64,000 bases of DNA from Microcoleus sp. EPA2 (GCA_020882975.1 JAHRFD010000006.1:160963-224962); one strand, 5' to 3'. Shown: positions 28,143 to 37,559, numbered from the stretch's first letter. Numbers and translations: made by a program. Notes: generated by a model not told the origin, from the letters alone.

Positions 28143-28664
28143 CTAACTAACTCTCAAAATTTGCTCAATTAGGGAGACAACTTGCTGCGGTCGATGCTCA
28201 AAGTGCTTCTTAATTTGAAATTTTAACGAATCGGCTGGCACATCTTTTTTGTTGAGTTTAATGCGAATATGCTCACTTCGTGGGAGAGTGGAATTGAGCG
28301 CTCGAATAACGGTGCGGCATTGTCGAAGAGTCAGGCTATCGACTTGAATGAAGGGTAGATTTAATGTGTCGGTATCGAGTTGAATATTAGAAGCAAATTC
28401 GGCTTGAACTTGTAGCGAAGAGGTGAGGCGCTGTTCTTCTGTGGGTTCTGGAGTTGCTGCACATTCGGCAACAGCAGGAAAGGAAGCAATTTTATTGAGA
28501 AGAGGCACAAAATCTGGGGCAAGTTCTGCTGAGAGTTTTTCAGAAGGATTCATCCGCTTCGATGCTAACAGCGTAGCGAGATAGTGAACAATTAAGCCAC
28601 CGTAACCAAAAATTACCACAGTTTCAATTGTGAGGGTAAGAAAATGCTGAATAGGTTCGTACAT
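28143..28664 (-). CDS. Single-pass membrane protein, hypothetical
   Basis: A 173-residue protein starting MYEPIQHFLTLTIETVVIFG. One membrane helix lies at about residues 12-32 (TIETVVIFGYGGLIVHYLATLL). The soluble rest ends in a helical DNA-binding-like domain (VDSLTLRQCRTVIRALNS, then FQIKKHFEHRPQQVVSLIEQIL). That tail recalls a SAP/Rho-N-like fold, but the match is weak. Unknown function; typical plasmid accessory gene. The in-frame ATG eight codons upstream is less likely the start. Confidence 0.55.
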   Translation of the reverse strand: MYEPIQHFLTLTIETVVIFGYGGLIVHYLATLLASKRMNPSEKLSAELAPDFVPLLNKIASFPAVAECAATPEPTEEQRLTSSLQVQAEFASNIQLDTDTLNLPFIQVDSLTLRQCRTVIRALNSTLPRSEHIRIKLNKKDVPADSLKFQIKKHFEHRPQQVVSLIEQILRVS

Positions 28665-29071
28665 GATTATAATTTGCAAGTGGAACATCTCTCAAACGCG
28701 CTCGCGTTTAATATCAAAGCTTTTAAAAAAAAACAGTTATTTAATTTATTGCAAAAGGGTTTTACGCTGACTTATTGAGCAACCTACATTCTCGGATAAA
28801 ACCAATTAACCATAACTTACGCTTTGTAACTGTGTTGCAAAGCTTTGAGATTATTCGCCTTACTTGCGGAACCTTTGCTACGCTCGATGGTAAACTCCGT
28901 CAAGGGTTCAGAATGACATAATCAAGTTATTACTCCATAAGTGCTATTAACTAAATCCTTGTGAGAATGCGATCATAAATGTCGCAAATCGAATTAATGC
29001 GGTGGGTGGGCGGGTAAATAAAATCCTGCTCCAAGCAGGATTTTATCCCCTTTATCGGGGGTCGTCATTGA
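28665..29071. other. Intergenic stretch with a terminator and G-rich motif
   Basis: No gene seen in 407 bp. It holds the terminator of the next minus-strand gene (29020-29044) and a G-rich motif GGTGGGTGGGCGGG at 29001-29014. Confidence 0.5.
29020..29044 (-). terminator. Rho-independent terminator of the 29072-29431 gene
   Basis: Arms AAAATCCTGCT and AGCAGGATTTT around a 3-base loop; on the minus strand the hairpin is followed by a T-rich tract (ATTTTATTTA). It lies 28 bp past the stop of the minus-strand gene. Confidence 0.8.
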
Positions 29072-29431
29072 TTACTTGACAAAATCATCAATCTCTTCAT
29101 TATCGTCAGTTGCCTTTTTCTTATGAGAAGCTTTGACTGCCGATTCGATATAACGGAAGTGCAAGTCAATCACTGCTTGCTCAGATGAAAGCCAGTAAAC
29201 GTTGCTCAAGATTTCTTCAAGCATCTCGTCAGCCGAGTAGCCTTCATATTGCTTGTTAAACCAAGTATTGAACGCTTCCCAGTCAAGAGCTTTACCTTTC
29301 TGCAACTGTCGCTGTTTGGCACGTCCCGTTAACTCGCGGGCAACGTGCAAAAACATCTCGAAGCGCTGTTCTTCAAGAGTTTCTGCAAATTGCTTTTGCA
29401 TTGGAGTTGGAGCGGATTTGCGATTAGCCAT
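29072..29431 (-). CDS. Hypothetical helical protein
   Basis: A 119-residue protein (starts MANRKSAPTPMQKQFAETLE) rich in charged helices; ends in an acidic KKKATDDNEEIDDFVK tail. No recognised domain. It shares style with the 29714-30433 product (conserved KGKALDWEAFNTWFNKQYEG compared with KKFDWQEWNNTVFPKLVG), so the two are probably distant paralogues of one plasmid family. It has its own ribosome binding site (AAGGAG) and terminator. Confidence 0.6.
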   Translation of the reverse strand: MANRKSAPTPMQKQFAETLEEQRFEMFLHVARELTGRAKQRQLQKGKALDWEAFNTWFNKQYEGYSADEMLEEILSNVYWLSSEQAVIDLHFRYIESAVKASHKKKATDDNEEIDDFVK

Positions 29432-29509
29432 GATTAACACTCCTTGTGTTTTTTCTTCACAACTGAAGCGACGACAGTTCGCTAATTAGAATTAATTCAA
29501 AAAATTCCT

Positions 29510-29525
29510 GGGGTGGGTGGGTGGG
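29510..29525 (+). other. Perfect G-quadruplex motif
   Basis: GGGGTGGGTGGGTGGG: four G-runs separated by single T residues, able to fold as a stable intramolecular quadruplex. It lies on the strand opposite the 29072-29431 gene, about 80 bp upstream of that gene's start. Related G-rich runs occur at 29001-29014 and 40148-40161. Confidence 0.75.
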
Positions 29526-29532
29526 TAAAATT

Positions 29533-29573
29533 AAATTCACAACCAATGCCAAGATTTCATTGATTGTGAATTT
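29533..29573. terminator. Hairpin beside the G-rich motif
   Basis: AAATTCACAA (29533-29542) pairs with TTGTGAATTT (29564-29573), with an additional CAATG/CATTG inner pairing. On the plus strand it is followed by TTT, so it could terminate plus-strand transcription. No plus-strand gene is seen reading into it. Confidence 0.5.
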
Positions 29574-29671
29574 TTTGGCTATGCCTCCCAGAGCGCCCTA
29601 ATTCGGACGGTGGCGACAATCATTACCCTGAATCGCAATTAGTGGAAAAGGCCTCGATAGAGGCAAAAAAT

Positions 29672-29692
29672 GCTCTGCTTTTTCAGCAGAGC
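29672..29692 (-). terminator. Rho-independent terminator of the acidic-protein gene
   Basis: GCTCTGCT and AGCAGAGC with a 5-base loop; on the minus strand the stem is followed by ATTTTTTG. It lies 22 bp past the stop at 29714. Confidence 0.85.
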
Positions 29693-29713
29693 TTTCTAAT
29701 CAAACTTTAGCGA

Positions 29714-30433
29714 TTATTCGTCGTCTTCCTCAAATTCCTCGTCTTCGTCTAGACTAAAATCATCCTCCTCATCGTCATCCTCATCGCTTTCCTCATCGCC
29801 TTCCTCGTCATCGTCATCGTCATCAATTTCATCGAGTATGTCATCATCTTCATCATCGTCATCGTCATCCTCATCGAGTTCTTCAGTATCTTCTTCAGAG
29901 GATTTAGCTAACTCGTTGCGACGCTTTAAGCTTTGAGCATTGAACTCCATTAAATCGGCAATAGCAGCTTGTGGATTGTCAGCAATTGTATCGTAAAGTT
30001 GGCTCATCGCTAAAGCAACAACTTCGACATCATACTTGAGTTCATCAGGCCGGCCAACTAGCTTGGGAAACACAGTATTGTTCCACTCTTGCCAGTCGAA
30101 TTTTTTACCATTGCCATTGCCGTTGCGCTTGTTCAACTGAGCTTGAATATCCAATCCCAGTTTTTCGCGAATTGCGTGGCCAACCTTTGTCGAAATACGG
30201 CTATCGCGACGCTGAATTGTCACACCGTACTTCTTATGAATTGTATTGCGAATCTGTTTGACTAGCTCGACAGCAAGTTGCTCAGGGCTGAGGTTAGGTT
30301 GAGGTTTTGATTTAGCTCCATTGTTACTGCCGACTGTTTGACTGTTCTGTTTTTCGGGCGGTTTTGATTTAGCAGGCACTGGTGACTGAGAGCGATTTGG
30401 AGTGGCTGCTGTTTGTTTTTTAGTTGTGGCCAT
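29714..30433 (-). CDS. Acidic-tailed hypothetical protein
   Basis: A 239-residue protein with three parts: a basic, Ser/Thr/Pro/Lys-rich head (KSKPPEKQNSQ), a helical middle (LAVELVKQIRNTIHKKYGV then FDWQEWNNTVFPKLVG), and a C-terminal 60 residues almost entirely Asp and Glu. Poly-acidic tails can mimic DNA or bind basic proteins; here the role is unknown. The middle resembles the product of 29072-29431. Start chosen at ATG 30433 (MATTKKQTA). Confidence 0.6.
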   Translation of the reverse strand: MATTKKQTAATPNRSQSPVPAKSKPPEKQNSQTVGSNNGAKSKPQPNLSPEQLAVELVKQIRNTIHKKYGVTIQRRDSRISTKVGHAIREKLGLDIQAQLNKRNGNGNGKKFDWQEWNNTVFPKLVGRPDELKYDVEVVALAMSQLYDTIADNPQAAIADLMEFNAQSLKRRNELAKSSEEDTEELDEDDDDDDEDDDILDEIDDDDDDEEGDEESDEDDDEEDDFSLDEDEEFEEDDE

Positions 30434-30595
30434 GATTGACAATTTAACTTACATAACATCAATTTATGAGTGCCGTTAGGCACAATTACCCCCTCCACTT
30501 GAGGGGGAGAATTTCGCTCATTAGCAGGAAGCTAAATCTTAATTATGTTAGTTAAATTTTTAGGTTAAACATCCTCTCTTTAGTTGTATAAATTA

Positions 30596-32269
30596 ATGAA
30601 ATATTTCACTACATGGTCTAATTTAAGAGCCACTCAAACTCCCATATTTGCCCTCGAATATTACAGTGCAGATCGCCAAAAAATATTGTCATCATTTCAT
30701 CACTACGCCAGTGAGTGTTGTTTACCTGTTTATTATTGGAATCCTGGCTATGCAACTCTTCAACAGGTGCGGTGTTTGGATAAACATCTCCCGAATTTAG
30801 GTTGTCATTCAGATATGGCAAGCGTTTCAGATATTTCCGAGATGTATAATAGTGAATGCGTCTTATGTAAAACTGAGCTATCTGTCGAGAGTGATGTCCT
30901 GCAATTTCTGCTGGAAAATGACTGCCCCGGTATCTTTTTATTAGAGGACATTTTGGAGTCAGACAGTACCGAACAGCCTCTTGTCCGCCGTTATTCTCAA
31001 TTGGCTAACGCATTCTTTGAGCTGAAAGGGCGTTGGGCCAACCAATATTGGGTACTGCTGGGTGAGTACATCCAACTGCCATCAAAGCTAAGTCCATTAA
31101 TTCCTCTACTCAAATGTCCGTTACCCGATCGCTTTGAAGTCGAAGTTCTTGTAGATAAGTTTTGCGATCGCAATTGTTCCCTTGATTGGGGTTCAGATGC
31201 GGTAGCTGCTAAAAAGCGGCTGGCTGTTTCTAGTCTAGGGCTACCAACTGCTGAAATTGAATTAGTGTTAGATCGATCGCTCTCTGTGACTACTTCAGTT
31301 GTCCATATCGCTGAGTTGGTATTAGAGCATAAGATATCGCAACTTCGAGACCAGGGGTTGGAGTTCATTGCTTCTCCCGACGTGCCTCATGCTGGCGGTT
31401 TAGATTTATTAGACGCTTATTTGAGCGAAGTCGTAAAGCTGTCAGAAGCTGATGCCAAGAAATATCACCTCAGACCTCCCAAAGGAATGCTGCTGTGGGG
31501 GCCGCCGGGGACGGGCAAAAGTTTGAGTGCAAAGCTAGCTGCTAAGAAGCTAGGTTATGCGCTTTTAGCAGCAAGTTGGGGCAATATTCTAGGTTCCTCT
31601 AATCCAGATCGCGCTCTCAACAAAATGCTGGATACAGCCGATAATTTGGGCGGCTGCGTGCTGTTCTTTGACGATTTTGACAAGGGTTTTTCTGGCTGGG
31701 AATCAAATGCTGATGGCGGTGTAGCTAGGCGACTGTCGCAGAAATTGCTCACCTGGATGCAGGAACATGAGAGCCCCGTGTTAATGTTAGCTACTGTTAA
31801 CCGCTTAGAAATGCTGCCGGCTGAACTTATCCGCAGATTTGACGACGGCGGAATCTGGTTTGTGGATTTGCCACACAGCGGCGCTCGCTATGAGATTTTC
31901 AATTTGCACTTAGCTAAGTATTTCCCAGAGCAGTTTGGGGAAGGAAAAGAGAACCTTTGGAGCGACAGGCAGTGGTATTCGCTACTATCTGATTATGCCG
32001 GAGCAACGAGTGCGGAAATTGCGATCGCAGTTAAACGCTGTGCTGAACGAGCCTATTGTGAAGGACGACCGGGTTCGATTGAATTGACCCATTTGCGTTA
32101 TCAGAGAACTCAGTTTGTGCTGTCGTCTGAGCGTTCTTCTGAAGATATCCAGGGGATTCGGAACAAAGCGTCCTTTGCTCGGCCTGCTTCTGGGGGCGAT
32201 CGGTCTTTATTTGCGGCCCGAGAGCAAGAATTATTCGAGTATCGTCCGCCTGCTTGCGATAAAACTTGA
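30596..32269 (+). CDS. AAA+ ATPase, Ycf46-like
   Basis: A 557-residue protein with an N-terminal domain of about 280 residues and a single AAA+ module: Walker A WGPPGTGKSLSAKLAA, Walker B CVLFFDDFDKGF, sensor and arginine region LATVNRLEMLPAELIRRFDD. The overall layout resembles the Ycf46-type AAA+ proteins of cyanobacteria. In this context it may remodel a DNA-protein complex of the plasmid-like segment. Start at ATG 30596 preferred over a TTG 12 bases upstream. No operon partner on its strand. Confidence 0.75.
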   Translation: MKYFTTWSNLRATQTPIFALEYYSADRQKILSSFHHYASECCLPVYYWNPGYATLQQVRCLDKHLPNLGCHSDMASVSDISEMYNSECVLCKTELSVESDVLQFLLENDCPGIFLLEDILESDSTEQPLVRRYSQLANAFFELKGRWANQYWVLLGEYIQLPSKLSPLIPLLKCPLPDRFEVEVLVDKFCDRNCSLDWGSDAVAAKKRLAVSSLGLPTAEIELVLDRSLSVTTSVVHIAELVLEHKISQLRDQGLEFIASPDVPHAGGLDLLDAYLSEVVKLSEADAKKYHLRPPKGMLLWGPPGTGKSLSAKLAAKKLGYALLAASWGNILGSSNPDRALNKMLDTADNLGGCVLFFDDFDKGFSGWESNADGGVARRLSQKLLTWMQEHESPVLMLATVNRLEMLPAELIRRFDDGGIWFVDLPHSGARYEIFNLHLAKYFPEQFGEGKENLWSDRQWYSLLSDYAGATSAEIAIAVKRCAERAYCEGRPGSIELTHLRYQRTQFVLSSERSSEDIQGIRNKASFARPASGGDRSLFAAREQELFEYRPPACDKT

Positions 32270-32692
32270 GTGTGCGATCGACAGCAATAGTAGGGTTTTA
32301 TTCGCATCGAAAAAACTTTTACTGTTGATTTCGTCTAAATACTTTAAGTCGATTTCTCTGCTAGCTGCCGATAATTCCAACATCTCTAAATCTGCCTGTT
32401 TTTGGCTTCGGACTTTGGGGTCTTGTTTTCCTTGATGACTCTTCCTTGCCCGCTTCCAATTGACCCCCTTTTTTTGAGTACCCGTCTTAATCGGTCGGGA
32501 CACAGATCTCAATCATCTCGCATTCAAGCTTGCTCTCTCTTAGAATGCCCAAATTTAGCGAGCGGGTAACAGTGTGAGGTGAAAAGAGTAAGCTTCGCAA
32601 ACCCAGGTAAATGCAAATTTTCCCTGAATTCTCAGACAAAAGATGCAATAGATGTGCTAGAACCGTAATTTCTCAAATTTACTGAGTAAAAA
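32270..32692. other. Intergenic stretch without a gene
   Basis: 423 bp with no supported gene. Short open frames on both strands here lack protein character. No hairpin with a T-run is evident. Confidence 0.45.
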
Positions 32693-33211
32693 ATGCCAAA
32701 GTACAGCGTAGATGAAGTTCTGGGCATCATTCGAGATCTCGCGCCAGAAGAAAAGAGCCAATTGAAAGCTCAACTGCACACTGTTTTAGATGCACCATCT
32801 CCCTCTACTGCTTCAGGGGGTCAACAGATGACGAACGCTGTGAGTGGCACCACGTTTGGGGATGGTAATAATGCCTTTAACTTCCAACCCGGTCAGAATC
32901 AGGGTGGAAACTACACTGCTTCCACGACTTTTAACCAAACATTGACTCACAAGCAGGAGATTCTGAGTGCCTTAGAGAAGTTGCAGCAGGCAATTAGCAA
33001 CAGCGAGATCGATCCTCTCAGGAAAGCAGGCGCAGAGGCTCAACTCGATCAGCTCAAAGGGGAATTGAATAAGCCGGAACCCGACAAAGGGTTAGTCGCT
33101 CAGACAATCGCTACCCTCAAACAAGGCTTGGAAGGGGTACAGACTTTGGCTGGACCAACGATAGCAGTGGCAAAACTGATTGCTAATGCTTGGGGAATTC
33201 CAGTGGTATGA
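32693..33211 (+). CDS. Partner protein of the STAND NTPase (shared-motif protein)
   Basis: A 172-residue protein. Residues 1-35 form a helical head (KYSVDEVLGIIRDLAPEEK). Residues about 44-68 hold a glycine/asparagine-rich motif MTNAVSGTTFGDGNNAFNF followed by QPGQ. The remainder is helical (KQEILSALEKLQQAISNSE) and ends in a hydrophobic segment (LAGPTIAVAKLIANAWGI) that might insert in or touch a membrane. The same motif appears at the start of the protein encoded next (MSNAVSNVTFGDGVNTFNF), and the genes overlap by ATGA. I infer an effector or adaptor recruited by homotypic contact. The family is not known to me. Confidence 0.65.
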   Translation: MPKYSVDEVLGIIRDLAPEEKSQLKAQLHTVLDAPSPSTASGGQQMTNAVSGTTFGDGNNAFNFQPGQNQGGNYTASTTFNQTLTHKQEILSALEKLQQAISNSEIDPLRKAGAEAQLDQLKGELNKPEPDKGLVAQTIATLKQGLEGVQTLAGPTIAVAKLIANAWGIPVV

Positions 33212-36200
33212 ACCAGGAAGCTATTGGCAACTCCTACCAGAACATGAGTAACGCTGTCAGCAACGTTACATTTGGGGATGGGGTTAATACTTTTAATTTC
33301 TCTCCGACACAGGTTATTCAATATGTGTCAGTGGATGAGATTAAGACTCGCACGCTGAATCAGACTTCCCCTTACAAGGGGTTGAAGAAGTTTGAGCCGG
33401 GAGACTCGGAACATTTTTTTGGTCGAGATCAGTTAATTCTCAGCCTGATGCAGGATGTAACTCAGAGTAATCTGATTCTACTGCTGGGAGCATCAGGAAG
33501 CGGAAAATCATCCGTGATTCAGGCTGGATTGATTACTAGGCTAAGAAAAAGTCTTGGCACGAAGTTTACAGAGTTAATCTTCAAGCCCGATCGAGACCCA
33601 TTCATCTCTTTGTTTTCTGCCCTGCTCGCAAAAGGTCGCAGCCAGACGGAGGCTGGACTGGCTTTAGCAAGTGAGGTCAGTACCTTAAGCAAAGTTGTGA
33701 CAACACTGAAGCGGGAAGAGGAGTATTGGTTCATCTACATCGACCAGTTTGAGGAACTCTTCACGATTAGTGAGCCAGGGAAGCGCGATCGCTTCATTGA
33801 GAGTCTGACTCGACTGTACCAGACTTTGCATGAGTCTCAGAGCAGCTCGGTCAAAATCGTAATGACAATGCGGGCTGACTTTCTAGACCGTTTCAGTCCC
33901 TATGCAGATCTGGGTCGGATTGCGCACGGCAATATGCGTCTGATCGCCGATATGCATCGGGATGAGTTGTGGCTGGCAATCGAGCAACCTGCTGCCCAGC
34001 ATGGCGTCGTATTTGAGGAAGGATTAGTTGGGGAGATTATCAAGGATGTGCAAGGACAGGCAGGGTTTTTACCCTTGCTGCAATATACCTTGGAACTGCT
34101 ATGGCGCAACGATGATGTTAGCGATCGGACGCTCAATAAGTCAACTTATCGGAACCTGGGCGGGGTGAGAGGATCACTCCAGAAGAGAGTAGAGCAAGTC
34201 TTTAACAATTTGAGTGCTGATGAGCAGGCAGCCGCAAAAAACATCTTTTTGAATCTAGTCAATGTTACTGGTTTTGGAGACGCTGATACGTTTGGGAGAG
34301 CCGTTAGTAAGAGGGCTTATCGGTCTCAGTTCACTGACTCTCTAGCAATCAGTACTGTCAATAAGCTAGTCAACGAAAATCTTTTGGTTAGCGACGATAA
34401 AGACCAAAGCAAGCAATCCACCATCGAGATTGCTCATGAAGCCTTGCTGTCATCTTGGGATACGTTGAAACAGTGGATTGAAGAAGCAAAAGATGTCCTT
34501 GCTATTAAGTCCCGATTGGCTGAGGATATGGCACGATGGAAAGACTTGCTGCAAAAAGATAAAGACAGAGCCAATGAGGAACTGCTTGCAGGTTCCAGGT
34601 TAGAGCGAATATTAGAACTGAGAGATGAAGGTATTTTTGAATTGAGGTCTATCCCTCTCAGTCCTGGGGAACATCAATTTATTGACGCCAGTGTTGAGTG
34701 GCGCGATCGCCTTCTTCTTGAGAAAGAAGATCGGATTAAAAAGCTTGACAAAGCACTAACTGAAGCAAGACTGCGAGAGCAGTCCGCTATAGTAATGAAC
34801 TCAATAGAGACTCAACCTCTAAATAGTTTGATACTAGCTATCCAATCAGTTGGTACAAATTTAGAAAAACTGCCAGGTAACCTTCTTGCTCCAGTTCAGG
34901 TAAGTCTGAATAAAGCAATGGAAGAAGCATATGTTTCAAGAACTCTCTACAGACACAACCATTCCATCGTCGGAACAGTAGCCATTAGCCAAGATAACAA
35001 TGTCATTGTCAGTGGTGATGAGGGAGGAGAAATTTACATTTGCAGATTAGCTAGCCAGCTTGATGTACTAGCTGTTCAAGCTCACGAAGGCGGCGTGAAA
35101 TCGATTGCTATAGCTCCAGATGGACAAACCATCCTCAGTGGAGGCAATGATTGCACTGTGCGTCTTTGGAATCTACGAGGTGAGGCGTTTGAGTACTCCT
35201 TTGAAGGACACGAAGCTTATGTAAATTCTGTAGCACTTAGCCCAGATGGACAAATTATCGCTAGTGGTGATGCTAGTGGAGTAATTCGACTTTGGAGATT
35301 CTCTGGTGAATCGATCGCTGAACCTATCTTAGCTCACTCAGATAGGATTACTTCAATTAGATTTAGTCCGAATGGAGAGCAAATTGCAAGTAGTAGTGCA
35401 GATAATACAATTCGCTTGTGGAATTTGAAGGGTGAGCCGATAGGTCAACCGTTTCAGCAAGACGGTATATTTCACATTCATGAAATTGCTTTCAGCCCAG
35501 ATGGACAACAAATTGTCAGTGGTAGCGATGACCTAAATATACGGCTATGGAGCATAGATGGAAATCCAATAGGTGAACCTTTACACACATTTGCTGTTTA
35601 CTCAGTGGCTTTTAGCCCTGATGGAAAATGGATTGTTTCTGGTGGTGGCAATACCTTAATATTGCGGGATCTGAGGGGTAATCCAGTTGGCTATCCCTTT
35701 AAAGGTCATCAGGGTGATGTTAGAGCCGTAGCTTTTAGTTCTGATGGACAATGGATTATCAGTTGTGGTTCTGACAAAACTATTCAGCTTTGGAGTCTTC
35801 AAAGAAGCCTTCTTGTGCCTCCTATTAAGGGACATAGATTGGGGGTTAGAGGCATAGCTTTTAGCCCTGACGGACAACGGTTTGTCAGTGGCAGCGATGA
35901 TTGCACTGTGAGAATATGGAATATTCTAGGCAAGCCCATTGGAAACCCTTTCGGACATGAAGAGTTTGTTAAGTCTGTTGCTGTTAGCAATGAATATATC
36001 GTTAGTGGTAGTTCGGATAAAACTCTAAGATTGTGGGACAAAGAGGGCAAGCTTATTGGTGAGCCTTTCTACGGACATGAAGGACCAGTCGAAGCGGTAG
36101 CTTTCAGTCCTGATGGAGAACGAATTGTCAGCGGTAGCCACGATCGGACTCTGCGACTCTGGAATTTGAAGGGACAACAAATTAGAGAACCTTTTAGAGG

Positions 36201-37344
36201 ACACGAAAGCTTTGTTGTATCAGTGGCTTTCAGTCCAGATGGACAAAAAATTGTCAGTGGTAGTACTGATGCAACTTTACGGCTTTGGGATTTGGAAGGT
36301 AATCAAATTGGAGAAGCATTTCGAGGACATGAGGATAGTGTATATTCGGTTGCGTTCGAGCCTGATGGAGAACTAATTGTTAGCGGTAGCAAGGATAGTA
36401 CCCTACGCCTTTGGGATTTGAAAGGTAATCAAATTGGACGAATTTTCCGAGGACATAATGATTCTGTTAATGCAGTGGCTTTCAGTCCTGATGGGCAATT
36501 AATTGCGAGTGTTGGTAATGATCGAACACTTCGCTTGTGGAATCGACAAGGTGAACCGGTAAGTCAATCGCTTCAAGAAGAGGCTAATGTTTCTTCAGTT
36601 GCCTTTCATAGAATTCTAAATCCCTACGCAAAGTCTTTCCAACAAGTAATAGCTACTGGTGGTGTAAATGGTCTAATTCAATTATGGATAGGTAGTTGGC
36701 AAGAATGGTTGCAAGTTTGTTGCAATCGCCTGCGGTTTCACCCTGCCTTGAATAATCCCAGTGAGGTTTTTACAGACCAGAAAGATATACAGGTGGCACA
36801 AGAAGCCTGTGAAACTTGTCATAAGTATGTCTGGAAACCAAGGGCAGATAAACTAAATCAACTGGGACTTGCAAAAATCAAAGAGAAAGATTTTCAGACA
36901 GCCATTGAGGTTTTAAGTCAGGCGCTAGAGTTCAACCCTGACCATATTGAAGCTTACTACAATCGCGCAGTTGCTTACATCCAAAAAGCAGACTACCTGA
37001 ACGCAGTTCAGGATTGCGATCGGGCGATTGGCTTGATTCAGAATTGTTCAGTAGCTTTATTTTCTGCACTCCTGGCTACCCTAAAGCGGTTGAAGCGATT
37101 TACACGCAGAGGGTTCCATGATTCCACTTCAGATCGTGCTTCAGACCTTGTTTTGGCGATCACGTTCTTGTTCAGCAAACCCAATTACGCCGATCTCCAC
37201 TACAAGCGGGGAGGTTGTCGTTTGAAGTTGGGTGATAAGCAGGCAGCTAAAGCAGATTGGCAAAAGGCTGCTGATTTGTATAGAAAGCAAGGGCAGATTG
37301 CCAAAACTGAGAAGATTTTGGAGTACCTAAAAAAAATTCACTAG
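33208..37344 (+). CDS. STAND NTPase (nSTAND1-type) with 14 WD40 repeats and TPR
   Basis: A 1378-residue NLR-like protein. Residues 13-34 carry the motif shared with the upstream gene. A STAND NTPase follows, with the family start SPYKGLKKFEPGDSEHFFGR, Walker A LLLGASGSGKSS (about 92-103) and Walker B WFIYIDQFEELF. After a helical hinge (QPLNSLILAIQSVG) come fourteen WD40 repeats, enough for two seven-blade propellers (about 600-1165). A WQEWLQVCCNRLRFHP linker and TPR-like repeats (LGLAKIKEKDFQTAIEVLSQ) end the protein. STAND proteins sense a trigger, oligomerise with ATP and activate an effector. Start at ATG 33208, overlapping the previous stop. Confidence 0.85.
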   Translation: MNQEAIGNSYQNMSNAVSNVTFGDGVNTFNFSPTQVIQYVSVDEIKTRTLNQTSPYKGLKKFEPGDSEHFFGRDQLILSLMQDVTQSNLILLLGASGSGKSSVIQAGLITRLRKSLGTKFTELIFKPDRDPFISLFSALLAKGRSQTEAGLALASEVSTLSKVVTTLKREEEYWFIYIDQFEELFTISEPGKRDRFIESLTRLYQTLHESQSSSVKIVMTMRADFLDRFSPYADLGRIAHGNMRLIADMHRDELWLAIEQPAAQHGVVFEEGLVGEIIKDVQGQAGFLPLLQYTLELLWRNDDVSDRTLNKSTYRNLGGVRGSLQKRVEQVFNNLSADEQAAAKNIFLNLVNVTGFGDADTFGRAVSKRAYRSQFTDSLAISTVNKLVNENLLVSDDKDQSKQSTIEIAHEALLSSWDTLKQWIEEAKDVLAIKSRLAEDMARWKDLLQKDKDRANEELLAGSRLERILELRDEGIFELRSIPLSPGEHQFIDASVEWRDRLLLEKEDRIKKLDKALTEARLREQSAIVMNSIETQPLNSLILAIQSVGTNLEKLPGNLLAPVQVSLNKAMEEAYVSRTLYRHNHSIVGTVAISQDNNVIVSGDEGGEIYICRLASQLDVLAVQAHEGGVKSIAIAPDGQTILSGGNDCTVRLWNLRGEAFEYSFEGHEAYVNSVALSPDGQIIASGDASGVIRLWRFSGESIAEPILAHSDRITSIRFSPNGEQIASSSADNTIRLWNLKGEPIGQPFQQDGIFHIHEIAFSPDGQQIVSGSDDLNIRLWSIDGNPIGEPLHTFAVYSVAFSPDGKWIVSGGGNTLILRDLRGNPVGYPFKGHQGDVRAVAFSSDGQWIISCGSDKTIQLWSLQRSLLVPPIKGHRLGVRGIAFSPDGQRFVSGSDDCTVRIWNILGKPIGNPFGHEEFVKSVAVSNEYIVSGSSDKTLRLWDKEGKLIGEPFYGHEGPVEAVAFSPDGERIVSGSHDRTLRLWNLKGQQIREPFRGHESFVVSVAFSPDGQKIVSGSTDATLRLWDLEGNQIGEAFRGHEDSVYSVAFEPDGELIVSGSKDSTLRLWDLKGNQIGRIFRGHNDSVNAVAFSPDGQLIASVGNDRTLRLWNRQGEPVSQSLQEEANVSSVAFHRILNPYAKSFQQVIATGGVNGLIQLWIGSWQEWLQVCCNRLRFHPALNNPSEVFTDQKDIQVAQEACETCHKYVWKPRADKLNQLGLAKIKEKDFQTAIEVLSQALEFNPDHIEAYYNRAVAYIQKADYLNAVQDCDRAIGLIQNCSVALFSALLATLKRLKRFTRRGFHDSTSDRASDLVLAITFLFSKPNYADLHYKRGGCRLKLGDKQAAKADWQKAADLYRKQGQIAKTEKILEYLKKIH

Positions 37345-37382
37345 CAAATCACTTCTTAAACTAAGAGTAATCTACAGTTACC

Positions 37383-37559
37383 TCAAGACACAGCATATTC
37401 GGTTAGTCTGCGACGTTCTAGGGATTTGAAGGCGAGAACGATAGGGTGTTTTGAGATACCTGCGGCTTCTAGCTCATAGGCAATGCCGTCTTCGGTTCCG
37501 TCGTGCTGAATCCAAACTTTGTCGTCTATGATGTCGAGGTGCAGAAAGGGTTCTAGTTG
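37383..37559 (-). pseudogene. xisI: Fragment of xisI (fdxN-element excision controlling factor)
   Basis: Translation of the minus strand gives the C-terminal half of an XisI-type protein: LHLDIIDDKVWIQHDGTEDG, then AYELEAAGISKHPIVLAFKS and a final LTEYAVS. XisI and XisH are paired proteins often found as mobile accessory genes in filamentous cyanobacteria. The first half of the gene is missing; the reading begins within a frame that runs into a stop upstream. No xisH is nearby. The fragment ends with a normal stop, so only the 5' part was lost. Confidence 0.75.

Noticed and set aside
32231..32512. 93-codon minus-strand frame downstream of the AAA+ gene
   Set aside because: Overlaps the AAA+ gene end and lacks a recognisable start context or domain.
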